Numbered from the stretch's first letter, positions 8,464 to 21,295 are shown. The stretch: DNA of 64,000 bases from an uncultured Actinomycetes bacterium (GCA_903900235.1 CAIUMH010000031.1:54471-118470); one strand, 5' to 3'. The notes: generated by a model from the sequence alone, not told the origin. Program-made: numbers and translations.

Positions 8464-10086
8464 TCAGCCGGCGGGCTTCTCTCGCTTGTGGTCCCGGATC
8501 ATGAATGAGCAGATCACCCCGATGAAGCACACCGCCGCCCCGACGGTGAAGGGGACGTGGAACGTCGACAGGAGAGCCGACGCATCGTGGGTTTCGAGCA
8601 GACCGCGGCGCTTGGCCACTCCCTGCTGGATGGTGATGAGCACCTGGATCCCGGCGACCTCGCCGACCTGCATCGCCAGCATCTGGGCGGCGGACATCAC
8701 ACCCATCTCGTTGGCCGCCACTTCATTGGCCATGGTCGAGCTCGTCGACGGCATGGCCACGCCCATGCCGAGGCCAGAGAGGGCCAGCGCCACGATGATC
8801 ATGATCAGTGGGGTCCCCGTCACACAGCAGGCGAAGATCACCATGGACACAGTGAGCATGATCGACCCCGCAATGGTCGAGGTGCGCTCCCCGATCTTGA
8901 CGGCGAGATAGCCGGCGATGGGCGAAGAGATGGCGAAGGCCAGAGGCCGGGCGATGGCCACGCCGCCAACCTGCCCGATCGAGTACTGATAGCCCTCCTC
9001 CATCAACAGTGGGAAGAGATAGAACGCACCGAAATAGGCAAAGTTTGACGTCGATCGGATCACCATGGGCATCACGAAGTTGCGCTTGGAGAAGTAGGCC
9101 GCCGGGATGAGCGGGTTCGATGAGCGCTGAATGCTCCGAACAAACAGGGCGATACTGACAGCACCGATGGCCCAACAAGCCATCGGCACTGGTGCCGTCC
9201 ACCCCTGGAGCGGCGAAAGCGAGAGTGCCAGCATCACAAGGGTCACACCCACCGACAAGGTGGTCGACCCATACCAGTCCATGGTCTTGAAGTTGGTCTT
9301 GGCCCGCAACTTGTCGGCGGCGTGCTCCTCATGGGACCCGTGGTGGCCCGGGAGGATCACCGCAACAACACAGAAGGCCGCGATCAGGAGCACGAGCTGC
9401 ATCCAAAAGAGTGCTCGCCAGCCGAAGAACTCGATGATCGGTGATCCGAGCGACACACCAATAACTGGTCCGCCCGCACCGACAAGGGTCCACCAGCCCA
9501 TTGCCTTGACTCGATCTTCTGGCTTGAAGGCGTTCATGATGAGCGCCATCGATGCGGTACCCGTGGCGGCACCCTGAATACCGTCCAGGGTTCGGGCGCC
9601 GAGCAGTGTGATCACATCGGGTGCCATCGCCGTGAGTACGGCGGACACCATGGCTCCGGCGAGGCCAAAGAGGTAGAGGCGTCGGTGGCCGAAGATGTCT
9701 CCGGCCTTGCCGAGCAGGGGTGCGGCCAGCCCATAGGCCAGTAGCGGACCCGTCATCGTCCACGTCAGGACCGTGATCGACGTGTGGAATTCACCGGCCA
9801 CCTTCGGCAGGGCCACGATAAAGACCGTGAAGGTGATGTTGAGGGCCAGCAATCCGGCCAGCAATGACCCGAGGACCCACCACGGATAGCGATCGGACGA
9901 GGTGGCCCTCACCTGCGCCTTGGTGTGCAGCATTGCAAACCAATTCAGATCAGAGGCAGCCTCTGATCCAGACGCGCCGAACTCAACCGCGCCAGGATCG
10001 CTGGCCGGACTGAGGAGCTCGTCGGGGTCATCTCGATGATGGGAAACCGACGGCGGGGTGGGGGTCCCGTCGGCGTCGGAGATCAC
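8464..10086 (-). CDS. MFS drug-efflux-type transporter (DHA2, 14 TM)
   Basis: This 540-aa protein is a major facilitator of the EmrB/QacA-like proton-driven efflux class. A cytosolic N-terminus of about 70 residues precedes the first membrane helix (VLGSLLAGLLALNITFTVFIVALP). The loop after helix 2 has the MFS motif A-like stretch LLGKAGDIFGHRRLY, and about 14 hydrophobic helices follow. Its start overlaps the upstream SDR stop by 4 nt, so the two are coupled. Substrate cannot be read from sequence. Confidence 0.85.
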   Translation of the reverse strand: MISDADGTPTPPSVSHHRDDPDELLSPASDPGAVEFGASGSEAASDLNWFAMLHTKAQVRATSSDRYPWWVLGSLLAGLLALNITFTVFIVALPKVAGEFHTSITVLTWTMTGPLLAYGLAAPLLGKAGDIFGHRRLYLFGLAGAMVSAVLTAMAPDVITLLGARTLDGIQGAATGTASMALIMNAFKPEDRVKAMGWWTLVGAGGPVIGVSLGSPIIEFFGWRALFWMQLVLLIAAFCVVAVILPGHHGSHEEHAADKLRAKTNFKTMDWYGSTTLSVGVTLVMLALSLSPLQGWTAPVPMACWAIGAVSIALFVRSIQRSSNPLIPAAYFSKRNFVMPMVIRSTSNFAYFGAFYLFPLLMEEGYQYSIGQVGGVAIARPLAFAISSPIAGYLAVKIGERTSTIAGSIMLTVSMVIFACCVTGTPLIMIIVALALSGLGMGVAMPSTSSTMANEVAANEMGVMSAAQMLAMQVGEVAGIQVLITIQQGVAKRRGLLETHDASALLSTFHVPFTVGAAVCFIGVICSFMIRDHKREKPAG

Positions 10087-10964
10087 GTTCCGAGAAGCCG
10101 GGGCATCTCCGCCTGGAGCTCAGCGACCGTCCAACGGTCGTCCTTTTCGATCGACTCCATGAGGGTCCAGCCCTGGAAGTTCCGGACAGTGCCGCCGAGG
10201 ACGAAGTAGACCTTGCCGTTCGCAGGGCATTGCTCCGTGGCCAGGTAGCCCACGAGGGGAGAGATGTTGGCGGGGTCCCAGGCATCGAAGACGGCGGCGT
10301 CCTCGGGCTCCTTCACCAGGTCGACCAGGCCGGGAGCCGACTCGGTCATGCGGGTGCGAGCATTCGGGGCGAGGGCATTGACTCGGATGCCGTAGCGGAT
10401 CAGCTCCGTGGCGGCGATCACCGTCAACGCGGCGATCCCCGCCTTGGCTGCGCCGTAGTTGCCCTGACCCGGATTGCCGAGCAGGCCCGAGGTTGACGAG
10501 GTGTTGATGATCGAGGCCTTGACGTCCTTGCCCGCCTTGGTCTGGTCACGCCAGTAGTTCGCGGCGTGGTGCAGCGGAGCGAAGTGGCCCTTGAGGTGCA
10601 CGTGCATCACTGCATCCCAGTCATCCTCGGTCATGTTGACGAGCACGCGGTCACGCAGATTGCCGGCGTTGTTGACCAGCACGTGCAGGTCACCGAAGGT
10701 CTCGACGGCTTGGTCGATCATGTTCTTGGCGCCAGCCCAGTCCGCCACATTGTCGTGGTTGGCGACTGCCTCGCCACCCATGGCCACGATCTCGGCCGCC
10801 ACCTGCTCCGCCGGGGTACCGTCTTCAGCCGAGCCGTCAAGGGCGCCGCCGAGGTCGTTCACGACGATCTTGGCTCCCTCTGAGGCGAAGAGCAGCGCGT
10901 GCTCTCGGCCGATGCCGCGGCCTGCGCCGGTGATGATTGCGATGCGTCCGTCTAGTGCGCCCAT
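10083..10964 (-). CDS. SDR dehydrogenase (HSD17B4/MFE2 domain-like)
   Basis: This 293-aa short-chain dehydrogenase most resembles the (3R)-hydroxyacyl-CoA dehydrogenase part of multifunctional enzyme 2. The cofactor motif TGAGRGIGREHA is near residues 12-23 and NNAG near 97. The catalytic serine lies in NTSSTSG and the YxxxK pair in NYGAAKAG. An aspartate after the second strand (VVNDLGG) favours NAD. The C-terminal 80 residues extend beyond the minimal SDR fold, as in MFE2-type enzymes. A beta-oxidation or steroid side-chain role is plausible but not proven. It is coupled to the downstream MFS gene. Confidence 0.85.
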   Translation of the reverse strand: MGALDGRIAIITGAGRGIGREHALLFASEGAKIVVNDLGGALDGSAEDGTPAEQVAAEIVAMGGEAVANHDNVADWAGAKNMIDQAVETFGDLHVLVNNAGNLRDRVLVNMTEDDWDAVMHVHLKGHFAPLHHAANYWRDQTKAGKDVKASIINTSSTSGLLGNPGQGNYGAAKAGIAALTVIAATELIRYGIRVNALAPNARTRMTESAPGLVDLVKEPEDAAVFDAWDPANISPLVGYLATEQCPANGKVYFVLGGTVRNFQGWTLMESIEKDDRWTVAELQAEMPRLLGT

Positions 10965-11038
10965 CAGGGGTCCCCTTCGCTCGATTGTGGTGACAGCCTA
11001 CCGCCGACTCAGACGATCGAGATCTGGTCAGTGAAGAC

Positions 11039-11350
11039 TCAGCGGGTGATACCCCGAAGCCGGAACCACCAGTCTGGGTCACGGGCATGAGCGTGGAAGT
11101 GATCGGGGATCTGACGCATGACCCGGTCGAAGGACCATCCGCCCTCGCCGAAGCGACTGTTCGCCGCATCAGCCAACCGGTCGAGCATGTAGGCCACAGT
11201 CTCGTCAGAGGGATCAGTGCCGTGCTCGCGCCACACCACCATCGGGGTGTCGCACACCTCACAGTCAGCGACCCAGCAGGTGTCATCCTCGAAGTACCAG
11301 TCGGTTAGCTTGGCTGCCTCGCAGAGCTCGCAGAGCTTGTCAGATGTCAT
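11039..11350 (-). CDS. Small CxxC / HxH protein, unknown function
   Basis: This 103-aa cytosolic protein has CELC at residues 7-10, further cysteines at 25, 30 and 33 (CWVADCEVC), and a C-terminal HFHAHARDPDWWF segment. The pattern suggests zinc binding and loosely recalls HIT/GalT-like proteins, but the canonical histidine triad is not there. Its ATG overlaps the kinase stop by 4 nt, so it is co-translated with the kinase and precedes the SDR gene by 74 nt. I do not recognise a characterised homolog. Confidence 0.75.
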   Translation of the reverse strand: MTSDKLCELCEAAKLTDWYFEDDTCWVADCEVCDTPMVVWREHGTDPSDETVAYMLDRLADAANSRFGEGGWSFDRVMRQIPDHFHAHARDPDWWFRLRGITR

Positions 11351-13299
11351 TGGAGGTAGAGGGTAACGGTCGTGCCCACCTTGACCGACGTCCCCGCGTG
11401 CGGCGCCGTCTTGAACACTCGACCGGCAGGCGGGCCATAGATCGCCCCGACCTTGAGGCCAAGTCGAGTCAGCGCTGCCGATGCACCCGCCGCCGTCTTG
11501 CCCTTCAGCGATGGCACGACCACCACGGCAGGCCCGGTGCTCACATAGACGGTGACCTGACTGCCCCGCTGCACCTTGGTGCCGACGGCTGGGTCAGTAC
11601 GGGTGATCTGGCCGGCGGGGATGCTGCTTGAGGGTTCCGTAGCCTTGGTGACCGTAAACCCCGCCGCGACCAAGGCGGCATTGGCCTGGGCATAGGTTCC
11701 CGTCACCGAGGGGATCGGCACCGGCGGCGGTCCCTTCGAGATGACGATCGTGATCGTGGATCCATAGGTCGCCGCGGTCGGGTTCGTCGTGGTGCCCACG
11801 GTGTAGCGGATCACCTGCCCTCGCGGCACCGTGGCCGAGTGGTGCTTGGCCGCCTTGGGGCAATCGCCGACGAGGTGCACTGCCGTCAGGGCCGCCTGGG
11901 CCTGCACGCAGTCCATTCCGGCCAAGGAAGGAACGTTCACCTTTGGGAGTCCGCGCGAGACCACCAGGCGCACCGTCGATCCCTGCTTGAGCTCAGTCCC
12001 AGGGGTGGGCTGCTGAAAGATGATGTGGTCGGCGGGAACAGTGATGGAGTACACGCTCGGCTGGTACGCAGGCTGCAGGTGCAACTTTGCGAGTTTTCGC
12101 TCCACGTTGACGGTGGGCTTGCCCACCAAGGTAGGCACCATGACATTCGGGACGAAGAGCTTGGTGGAGATAGCGAAGGCAGCGAAGGCAGCGCCAAGCA
12201 CCACGAGGGCCAGAAGGATCCAGGGCCACACCCGACGACGTCCTCGACGACCCTTGCCGACCCGAACTTCGCCCACCAGGGTCTGCTCGTCAGACAGGTA
12301 GTCATAGGGCGTCGACGGGCCGACGCCTGCCGGCACCGGTCCGGTATCGCCAATCGCTGGGACCACCTGAGTCAATTCGTCCACCGAGGGAGGACGGAAG
12401 GGCTCAGCCGAGGCCGCCCAGGTCGGATCGATCACGACTGCCCCATCGATAACCCTCGGCAGCGGAGCGGGATCCGGAAGTGCCCGGGCCACCGAGCCAA
12501 GTCGCAGTTCAAAGGCCTCCGCATCGAGACGTGCCTCGTGATCAGGGAATGCCGCTTGGACAAGGATCGGATCGAGAGGGCCTAGCCGGTCGTCTTGCGG
12601 CAGGGTCTTGCCGACCCTGGCTCGCAGCGTTGAGACGAGCGAGTCCTCCACGAAGGGGACCACGCCGGTCACCGCCTCGTAGAGCACGAGCGCCAATGAG
12701 TACACATCGGCCTTGCCATCGACCGACTCGCCTTCGGCCTGCTCAGGTGACGAGTAGCGGACGGTACCGATCATTGATCCGGCCGGCTCGGTCCAGCTTG
12801 CCTCTGCCAAGGCTCGAGCCACGCCGAAGTCGGTGATGCGAAGTCGCCCCTCGGCATCGAAGAGGAGGTTCGCCGGTTTCACGTCGCGGTGGACAAGTCC
12901 GCGGGCATGGGCATAGGCCAGCCCCGCTGCAGCCTGGCCGCCGATGGACACTGCCTGCTCAGGGGTCATCAGGACCCCGGCGTCGAAGAGATCCTTGAGG
13001 GTTCCGCCGGCCAAAAGCTCGGTCACCAGATACGGGACCGAGTCATCTTCTCCCCAGTCGTACACCTGCAGGATGGCCGGGTGGTTCAGGGCGGCAACTG
13101 CTCGAGCCTCAGCCCGGAACCGCTTCAGGAAGGCCTCGTCCTGGGCCAGCGCCGGCTGCAGGATCTTGATCGCCACCTGACGCTCGAGGGTGCTGTCCTC
13201 GGCCCGGTAGACGATCGCAGAGGCTCCGGTGCCGAGCACCGCCTCGAGGCGGTACCGGCCTCCGAGGACGCGTCCGATGTTGTCCGAGGGCGAAGTCAT
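11347..13299 (-). CDS. pknB: Ser/Thr protein kinase with four PASTA repeats
   Basis: This 650-aa transmembrane kinase has PknB/PrkC architecture. The cytosolic kinase domain has a glycine loop LGTGASAIVY (about 22-31), catalytic lysine K45 in VAIKIL, HRDVKPANLL (137-146) and DFGVA (157-161). A juxtamembrane linker and basic run RRGRRR lead to one membrane helix (about 358-378). Four PASTA repeats (about 386-650) face outward and would sense muropeptides or peptidoglycan. Unlike mycobacterial pknB, it does not sit with pknA, rodA, pbpA or pstP. It may therefore be a paralogue, and the symbol is tentative. Confidence 0.9.
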   Translation of the reverse strand: MTSPSDNIGRVLGGRYRLEAVLGTGASAIVYRAEDSTLERQVAIKILQPALAQDEAFLKRFRAEARAVAALNHPAILQVYDWGEDDSVPYLVTELLAGGTLKDLFDAGVLMTPEQAVSIGGQAAAGLAYAHARGLVHRDVKPANLLFDAEGRLRITDFGVARALAEASWTEPAGSMIGTVRYSSPEQAEGESVDGKADVYSLALVLYEAVTGVVPFVEDSLVSTLRARVGKTLPQDDRLGPLDPILVQAAFPDHEARLDAEAFELRLGSVARALPDPAPLPRVIDGAVVIDPTWAASAEPFRPPSVDELTQVVPAIGDTGPVPAGVGPSTPYDYLSDEQTLVGEVRVGKGRRGRRRVWPWILLALVVLGAAFAAFAISTKLFVPNVMVPTLVGKPTVNVERKLAKLHLQPAYQPSVYSITVPADHIIFQQPTPGTELKQGSTVRLVVSRGLPKVNVPSLAGMDCVQAQAALTAVHLVGDCPKAAKHHSATVPRGQVIRYTVGTTTNPTAATYGSTITIVISKGPPPVPIPSVTGTYAQANAALVAAGFTVTKATEPSSSIPAGQITRTDPAVGTKVQRGSQVTVYVSTGPAVVVVPSLKGKTAAGASAALTRLGLKVGAIYGPPAGRVFKTAPHAGTSVKVGTTVTLYLQ

Positions 13300-13346
13300 G
13301 AGTGACCCCCAACCTAGTGAGCGCTCCCTCGGTTCCGGTGGACGCC

Positions 13347-16501
<3,155 letters not shown>

Positions 16502-16511
16502 GCGATGCACC

Positions 16512-17693
16512 TCATCGAGCAAGCGACGAGAGCACCTCGGGCACGACCTCGGCCAGGCGATCCCATGCCGCTGAAGTGGTGGAGACTCCCATCGTCAGTC
16601 GCAGTGCCGAGCGAGCACGACGCTCGTCCATGCCCATGGCCAGGAGCACCTGGCTCGTCTCCGGCGCCCCTGAAGCGCACGCCGCTCCGGCCGACGCGGC
16701 AATCCCTGCCCGATCGAGGAGGACCAACACCTCTTCGCTCCGCACCCCTGGCAGGGTGAGGTGGAGATGGCCGGCGAGTCGGTCGGCACCGTCTGAGGTG
16801 ATCGCCACCCCCGGGGATGACGACAGGGCCTTGGCCAGCACATCGCGTCGGTGGGCCAGTTCAGCGATCTGACCGAGCTGGCGTTCCCGGGCCACCTCCT
16901 CGAGTGCCACCGCCAGCCCGGTGGCGCCGGCAACATCCTGGGTTCCTGCACGCCGACCGCTCTCCTGCGACCCGCCCGGCACGATCGCCTCGAGATCGAG
17001 GTCCCTCGAGGCGACCAGGACCCCGACCCCTGGAGGCCCACCCACCTTGTGGCCGGCGATGGAGAGGAGGTCGACATCGGGCCAGAGCTCGGCGATCGAG
17101 GAGAAGGGAGCCGCCGCTATGGCATCACAATGCAGCAGAATGGAGCGATCCGCTCTGAGGGCCCTGGAGAGTTCGGCGATGGGCTCGATGACCCCGGTCT
17201 CGTTGTTGGCCGCCATGACCGAGACCAGTGCCCCATCGGGTACCAGCGCCAACGCCGCTTCAAGGTCGAACCGCCCTTGGGAATCCACCGGGAGCACGAT
17301 GAGTTCGACGCCACGACGGGCGGCAGCGACCTCAGCGGCCCGGCGCACCGCCACGTGTTCGATCGCCGAGATACAGACAGCGCTTGGATTCCTCGGACCA
17401 AGGAGTCCGAGGGCGCACGACTCAGTTCCACCGCCGGTCAATACAACGTCAGCGGCATCAGCACCGAGCTCATCGGCAATCCTGCGGCGCGCTCCATCGA
17501 GCACCATGGCAGCGGAGCGTGCCGCACGATGGGCACCCGAAGGATTCGGTGGCCCACCATTGAGCGCGGCCACCCTGGCGGCCGCCACGGCGGGCCGAAG
17601 CGGCGCACCCGCAGCGTGGTCTGCGAAGACCGACGCTGCCTCGTCAGGCAACGAAGATCGTCTTCTGGTTGCAGAACTCGTACATTCCGACAT
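16512..17693 (-). CDS. Cysteine desulfurase (NifS/IscS family)
   Basis: This PLP enzyme of about 393 aa takes sulfur from cysteine as a persulfide. The PLP lysine lies in SIAGHKVGGPPGVG and the active-site cysteine loop is SAGAACASGAPE. Helpful landmarks are GGGTESCALG, AIEHVAV and the ANNETG segment. Start choice is uncertain: ATGs at 17711 and 17693 overlap the upstream aldehyde dehydrogenase by 68 or 50 nt, while a TTG at 17651 overlaps by 8 nt and fits the family N-terminus. The next gene is mnmA, so tRNA thiolation is its most likely job; Fe-S assembly is an alternative. Confidence 0.9.
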   Translation of the reverse strand: MSECTSSATRRRSSLPDEAASVFADHAAGAPLRPAVAAARVAALNGGPPNPSGAHRAARSAAMVLDGARRRIADELGADAADVVLTGGGTESCALGLLGPRNPSAVCISAIEHVAVRRAAEVAAARRGVELIVLPVDSQGRFDLEAALALVPDGALVSVMAANNETGVIEPIAELSRALRADRSILLHCDAIAAAPFSSIAELWPDVDLLSIAGHKVGGPPGVGVLVASRDLDLEAIVPGGSQESGRRAGTQDVAGATGLAVALEEVARERQLGQIAELAHRRDVLAKALSSSPGVAITSDGADRLAGHLHLTLPGVRSEEVLVLLDRAGIAASAGAACASGAPETSQVLLAMGMDERRARSALRLTMGVSTTSAAWDRLAEVVPEVLSSLAR

Positions 17694-19008
17694 CGGCCAG
17701 CTCCCGGCCATAGCCCGAGCGCTTGGTGCCGCCGAAGGGGAGCTCGGGGGTCGAGGCCACGATGGCGTTCACGAAGACCATCCCCGCATCGAGGCCCTCG
17801 ATGGCCTGGCGCTGCTCAGCCTCGTCCTCGGCCCAGATGCTCGAGCCGAGCCCCCATGGGGTGTCATTGCCGACGGCGATCGCCTCGGCAAGGTCGGCGA
17901 CGACCTCGACCACGGCAACGGGCCCAAAGATCTCCTCGACTCCCGCCCGCATCTGCGTGGTCACGCCGGTCAGGACGGTGGGGCGATAGAAGAAGCCCGG
18001 GCCGTCGATACCTGACCCACCGGCGGTGGCCACCGCCCCCTTGGCCAGCGCGTCGGCCACCTGTTCGGAGACTTCGTCCTTCTGCGCCGCCGAGACCAGC
18101 GGTCCGACCACAGTGGCGGGGTCCATGGGATCGCCGACCGTGACCGCCTCCATGGCTGCCGAGAACTTTTCGATGAATTCCTCGGCTCGGTCAGCAACGA
18201 CGATGAAGCGCTTCGCCGCGATGCACGACTGGCCATTGTTCTGCACTCGGCCGGTGATAGCCAGCGGGACCGTGCGGTCGAGGTCCGCCGACGAAGCGAT
18301 GATGAAGGGATCCGAGCCACCAAGCTCGAGGACACACTTCTTGAGTACCGATCCGGCTGCTGCAGCCACCGAGCGTCCGGCCGCCTCGGAGCCCGTCAGG
18401 GTCACGGCGGCGATCCGAGGATCGGCGATCACCTCGGCCACACGAGAGCCGGGGACAAAGAGGTTCACGAAGCAGCCCTCCGGGAACCCTGCCCGCCGGA
18501 ACAGGCCTTCGAGCAGCAGGGCGGACTCAGGCACGTTCGAGGCGTGCTTGAGCAACCCGACGTTGCCGGCCATCAGCGCCGGTGCGGCAAAGCGGATGAC
18601 CTGCCAGAGCGGAAAGTTCCAAGGCATCACGGCCAGAACGGGTCCAATGGGGTCGTAACGGACTTCGGAGCGGCTCGCCGACGATGAGATCTGCCGCGGT
18701 GCCAGCATGGCGGGCGCGTGCTCGGCGTAGTACCGCATGGTCATGGCGCACTTGGCCACCTCGCCCTTGGCAGCAGCGAAGGTCTTGCCCATCTCCCGGC
18801 TGAGGACCTCGGCAATGACAGGCACCTCACCCTCGAGCAGCTCGGCCGCGGACACCATGAGTCGCGCTCGATCCACCATGCTCGTGGCCCGCCAGAGCGG
18901 AGCTCGCTCGGCGGCCAGTGCGATCAGCGCATCGACCTCAGCAGGGGTGTGGTCCTCGTAGCTCGATACGACCTCGCCGGTCGCTGGATTGACGCTGATG
19001 TAGGGCAT
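17644..19008 (-). CDS. NAD(P)-dependent aldehyde dehydrogenase (SSADH-like)
   Basis: This 454-aa aldehyde dehydrogenase resembles succinate-semialdehyde dehydrogenases of the GabD type. Landmarks are the substrate/cofactor motif VMPWNFPLWQV, the general-base glutamate in LELGGSDPF, the nucleophilic cysteine in NNGQSCIAAKR and the C-terminal PFGGTKRSGYGRE. The ATG was chosen because the protein then begins MPYISVNPATGEV, the normal family start; upstream codons are low-complexity. Genes on either side act on unrelated substrates, so substrate assignment is by family resemblance only. Confidence 0.87.
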   Translation of the reverse strand: MPYISVNPATGEVVSSYEDHTPAEVDALIALAAERAPLWRATSMVDRARLMVSAAELLEGEVPVIAEVLSREMGKTFAAAKGEVAKCAMTMRYYAEHAPAMLAPRQISSSASRSEVRYDPIGPVLAVMPWNFPLWQVIRFAAPALMAGNVGLLKHASNVPESALLLEGLFRRAGFPEGCFVNLFVPGSRVAEVIADPRIAAVTLTGSEAAGRSVAAAAGSVLKKCVLELGGSDPFIIASSADLDRTVPLAITGRVQNNGQSCIAAKRFIVVADRAEEFIEKFSAAMEAVTVGDPMDPATVVGPLVSAAQKDEVSEQVADALAKGAVATAGGSGIDGPGFFYRPTVLTGVTTQMRAGVEEIFGPVAVVEVVADLAEAIAVGNDTPWGLGSSIWAEDEAEQRQAIEGLDAGMVFVNAIVASTPELPFGGTKRSGYGRELADVGMYEFCNQKTIFVA

Positions 19009-19036
19009 GGCTCCATCTTGCCAGCCGCGCCTCGGC

Positions 19037-20401
19037 CTATCTCGCGTCGAGCCCCAGATGGGCCACGATCGCCCGTCGCAGGACCTTGCCCGTGGGGCCG
19101 ACGGGCAAGTCAGAAGTGAGGTACACATCCTTGGGAAGTTTGAAGGGGGCAAGCACGCCTCGAGCAGCGAGGCGAATCGATTCGGGGGTCAGCTCCGCGC
19201 TTCCCACCACCGCTGCGCAGACCCGCTGCCCCCAGTCAGGATCGTCCAAACCGAAGACGCAAGCTTCTTCAACGCCGTCGAGTTCGACCAGAGCCGCCTC
19301 GATCTCCGCCGGGTAGACGTTGACTCCTCCAGTGATAATCAGGTCGGTCCGCCGGCCCGTCAGCGTCAAATAGCCCTCGGCATCAAGGGATCCGATGTCC
19401 CCCACCGTGAAGGCTGATCCTCGCCAGGCCTCCGCCGTCGCCTCAGGGTTGGCGAAATACTCGAAACGGGCGTGATCGGGGACCTCGCACCAGATCGTGC
19501 CGACCTCGTCGTCGCCGTCGATCGGATCGATCCACAGCCGCCGGCCGGGCCGAGCTCGCCCAACCGTCCCTGGCCGCTCCAACCACTCGGTGGTCGAGCA
19601 GGTCGTGAACTGCCCCTCGGTCGCCCCGTAGAACTCCCAGAGGACGTCGTCAGCCACTCGATCAATCGCCGCACGCTTGAGTGCCGGTGGGCACGCTGCC
19701 CCTGCGTGGGCCAGCAGACGCAGCGAGTCAAAGCGCTCGTGGCGACCGAGCCCATCGAGCGCCAGAAGCCGGTGGAGGTGGGTGGGGACGAGGAAGGTGG
19801 TGGTGGGGCGAACACGGCGGATGGTCTCGAGCGCGGTGGCGGCGTCGAATCGGGTCAGGATCGCCAACGATCCTCCACTGAGCAAGGTCCCGGCCGAGAA
19901 CCGGATGGCCACCGTGTGGTACATCGGGGAGCAGACCATGTGGGTGTCCTCGGCCGAATGCCCCCACACCGCCACCTCCTCGTCAAAGGCAGCCTTGGCG
20001 TCGACCTCGGTCAGCACTCCGCTCGTCACCCCCTTGGCTCGACCAGTGGTACCTGACGTGTAATGCATGGGTCGGGTGAGCGGCCACGGCGCCAACTCCG
20101 CGGCTTGCCCATCGAACAGTGCAGCCAGCGACGACTCGTCGAGGATCGTGGCGGTCGGCTGGGCGTCGTCAAGCAGAACCTGACGTTCGGCGTCGAGGAG
20201 TCCGGCATTGAGCAGTACCGGGATGATGCCGACCCGGGCGGCACCGAGTACTGCGCAGAGCAGATTGGCTGACGATCCCATCGAGAACGCCACTCGCTCC
20301 CCCGGTTCAATTCCGGCAGCCAGCAAGGTTCCCGCCGCCGACGCCATCTTCGGCTCGGCCTCCGCTGCGGTCAGCAACTCGACAGAAGCGAGGGGGGACA
20401 T
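19037..20401 (-). CDS. AMP-dependent acyl-CoA synthetase (short form)
   Basis: This 454-aa ANL-superfamily enzyme is expected to activate a carboxylic acid as acyl-AMP and transfer it to CoA. The P-loop-like motif is HYTSGTTGRAKGV, the A5-like YGATEGQF appears mid-protein, the hinge region is LTGRRTDLIITGGVNVYP, and the catalytic lysine is in GPTGKVLRR near the end. It lacks about 50-80 N-terminal residues relative to long-chain FadD and is closer in size to MenE-like ligases, but no menaquinone genes are nearby. The ATG lies in the divergent promoter region shared with the sirtuin. Confidence 0.83.
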   Translation of the reverse strand: MSPLASVELLTAAEAEPKMASAAGTLLAAGIEPGERVAFSMGSSANLLCAVLGAARVGIIPVLLNAGLLDAERQVLLDDAQPTATILDESSLAALFDGQAAELAPWPLTRPMHYTSGTTGRAKGVTSGVLTEVDAKAAFDEEVAVWGHSAEDTHMVCSPMYHTVAIRFSAGTLLSGGSLAILTRFDAATALETIRRVRPTTTFLVPTHLHRLLALDGLGRHERFDSLRLLAHAGAACPPALKRAAIDRVADDVLWEFYGATEGQFTTCSTTEWLERPGTVGRARPGRRLWIDPIDGDDEVGTIWCEVPDHARFEYFANPEATAEAWRGSAFTVGDIGSLDAEGYLTLTGRRTDLIITGGVNVYPAEIEAALVELDGVEEACVFGLDDPDWGQRVCAAVVGSAELTPESIRLAARGVLAPFKLPKDVYLTSDLPVGPTGKVLRRAIVAHLGLDAR

Positions 20402-20497
20402 GGTCGCCGACGCTATCAGCGAGCTCTCGTTCTTCTTCTCGAGCCGCTGAGAGCCACTCGTTCCGCTTGCGACATCGAGATGAGATGATCTGTCCCT

Positions 20498-21295
20498 ATG
20501 GACGACGAGACCGCCGCTGCGATCGACGCAGCCCGACACCGGCTCTCCGACGCGCATCGCGTCCTCGTCCTCACCGGCGCTGGTATCTCGACCGACTCCG
20601 GCATCCCGGACTTCCGGGGACCCGAGGGGATCTGGACCAAGGACCCGAGTGCCGAGATGATGTCGACCTTCGACGTCTGGTGCTCTGACGCCCAAGTGCG
20701 CCGCCGAGCCTGGCGCAGTCGCCTCGATTCACCAATCTGGTCCGCCCAGCCCAATGACGGGCATCGTTGCCTGGTCGATCTCGAGCGCAGCGGCCGTCTC
20801 CTGCTGCTCGTGACCCAGAACATTGATCGTCTGCACCATGCCGCAGGCGCTGATGCGACCACGACCATCGAGATCCACGGGAACACGCAGGAGTCAGTGT
20901 GTCTGTCCTGCGGGCACCGTCAACCTATCGAGGCCGTCCTCGAACGGGTACGCCAAGGCGAGGAGGATCCTTGTTGCGTTGAAGTGGTCGATGGCCTCAT
21001 CTGTGCTGGGATCCTCAAGTCAGCAACGATCAGTTTCGGTCAGTCACTCGTCGCCGAAGACCTCGCGCTCGCCGAGTCAGCGGCCGTCAGCTGCGACCTG
21101 CTGCTCGCGGTGGGATCCACCCTCGCCGTCTTCCCCGTCGCCAACCTCGTACCGCTGGCAAAGGCTGCGGGCGCCTCCGTGGTGATCATCAACGGCGAGA
21201 AGACTGCCATGGACTCGCACGCCGACGTGGTCATCCACGCCGATATCACCAACGCATTACGCCTACTGCTCGACGGCTTGGTTCCTTTGAACTAA
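20498..21295 (+). CDS. cobB: Sirtuin NAD-dependent protein deacylase
   Basis: This 265-aa Sir2 protein removes acyl groups from lysines using NAD+. All core motifs are present: TGAGISTDSGIPDFRGPEG (about 26-44), TQNIDRLHHAAG, the catalytic histidine in IEIHG, and FGQSL. The zinc module has CLSCG as its first pair. The second pair is unusual: cysteines in DPCC and in ICAG are separated by about eight residues instead of two, so the knuckle carries a short insertion. It is divergent from the acyl-CoA synthetase, an enzyme class often controlled by lysine acylation, though this link is only suggestive. Confidence 0.9.
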   Translation: MDDETAAAIDAARHRLSDAHRVLVLTGAGISTDSGIPDFRGPEGIWTKDPSAEMMSTFDVWCSDAQVRRRAWRSRLDSPIWSAQPNDGHRCLVDLERSGRLLLLVTQNIDRLHHAAGADATTTIEIHGNTQESVCLSCGHRQPIEAVLERVRQGEEDPCCVEVVDGLICAGILKSATISFGQSLVAEDLALAESAAVSCDLLLAVGSTLAVFPVANLVPLAKAAGASVVIINGEKTAMDSHADVVIHADITNALRLLLDGLVPLN

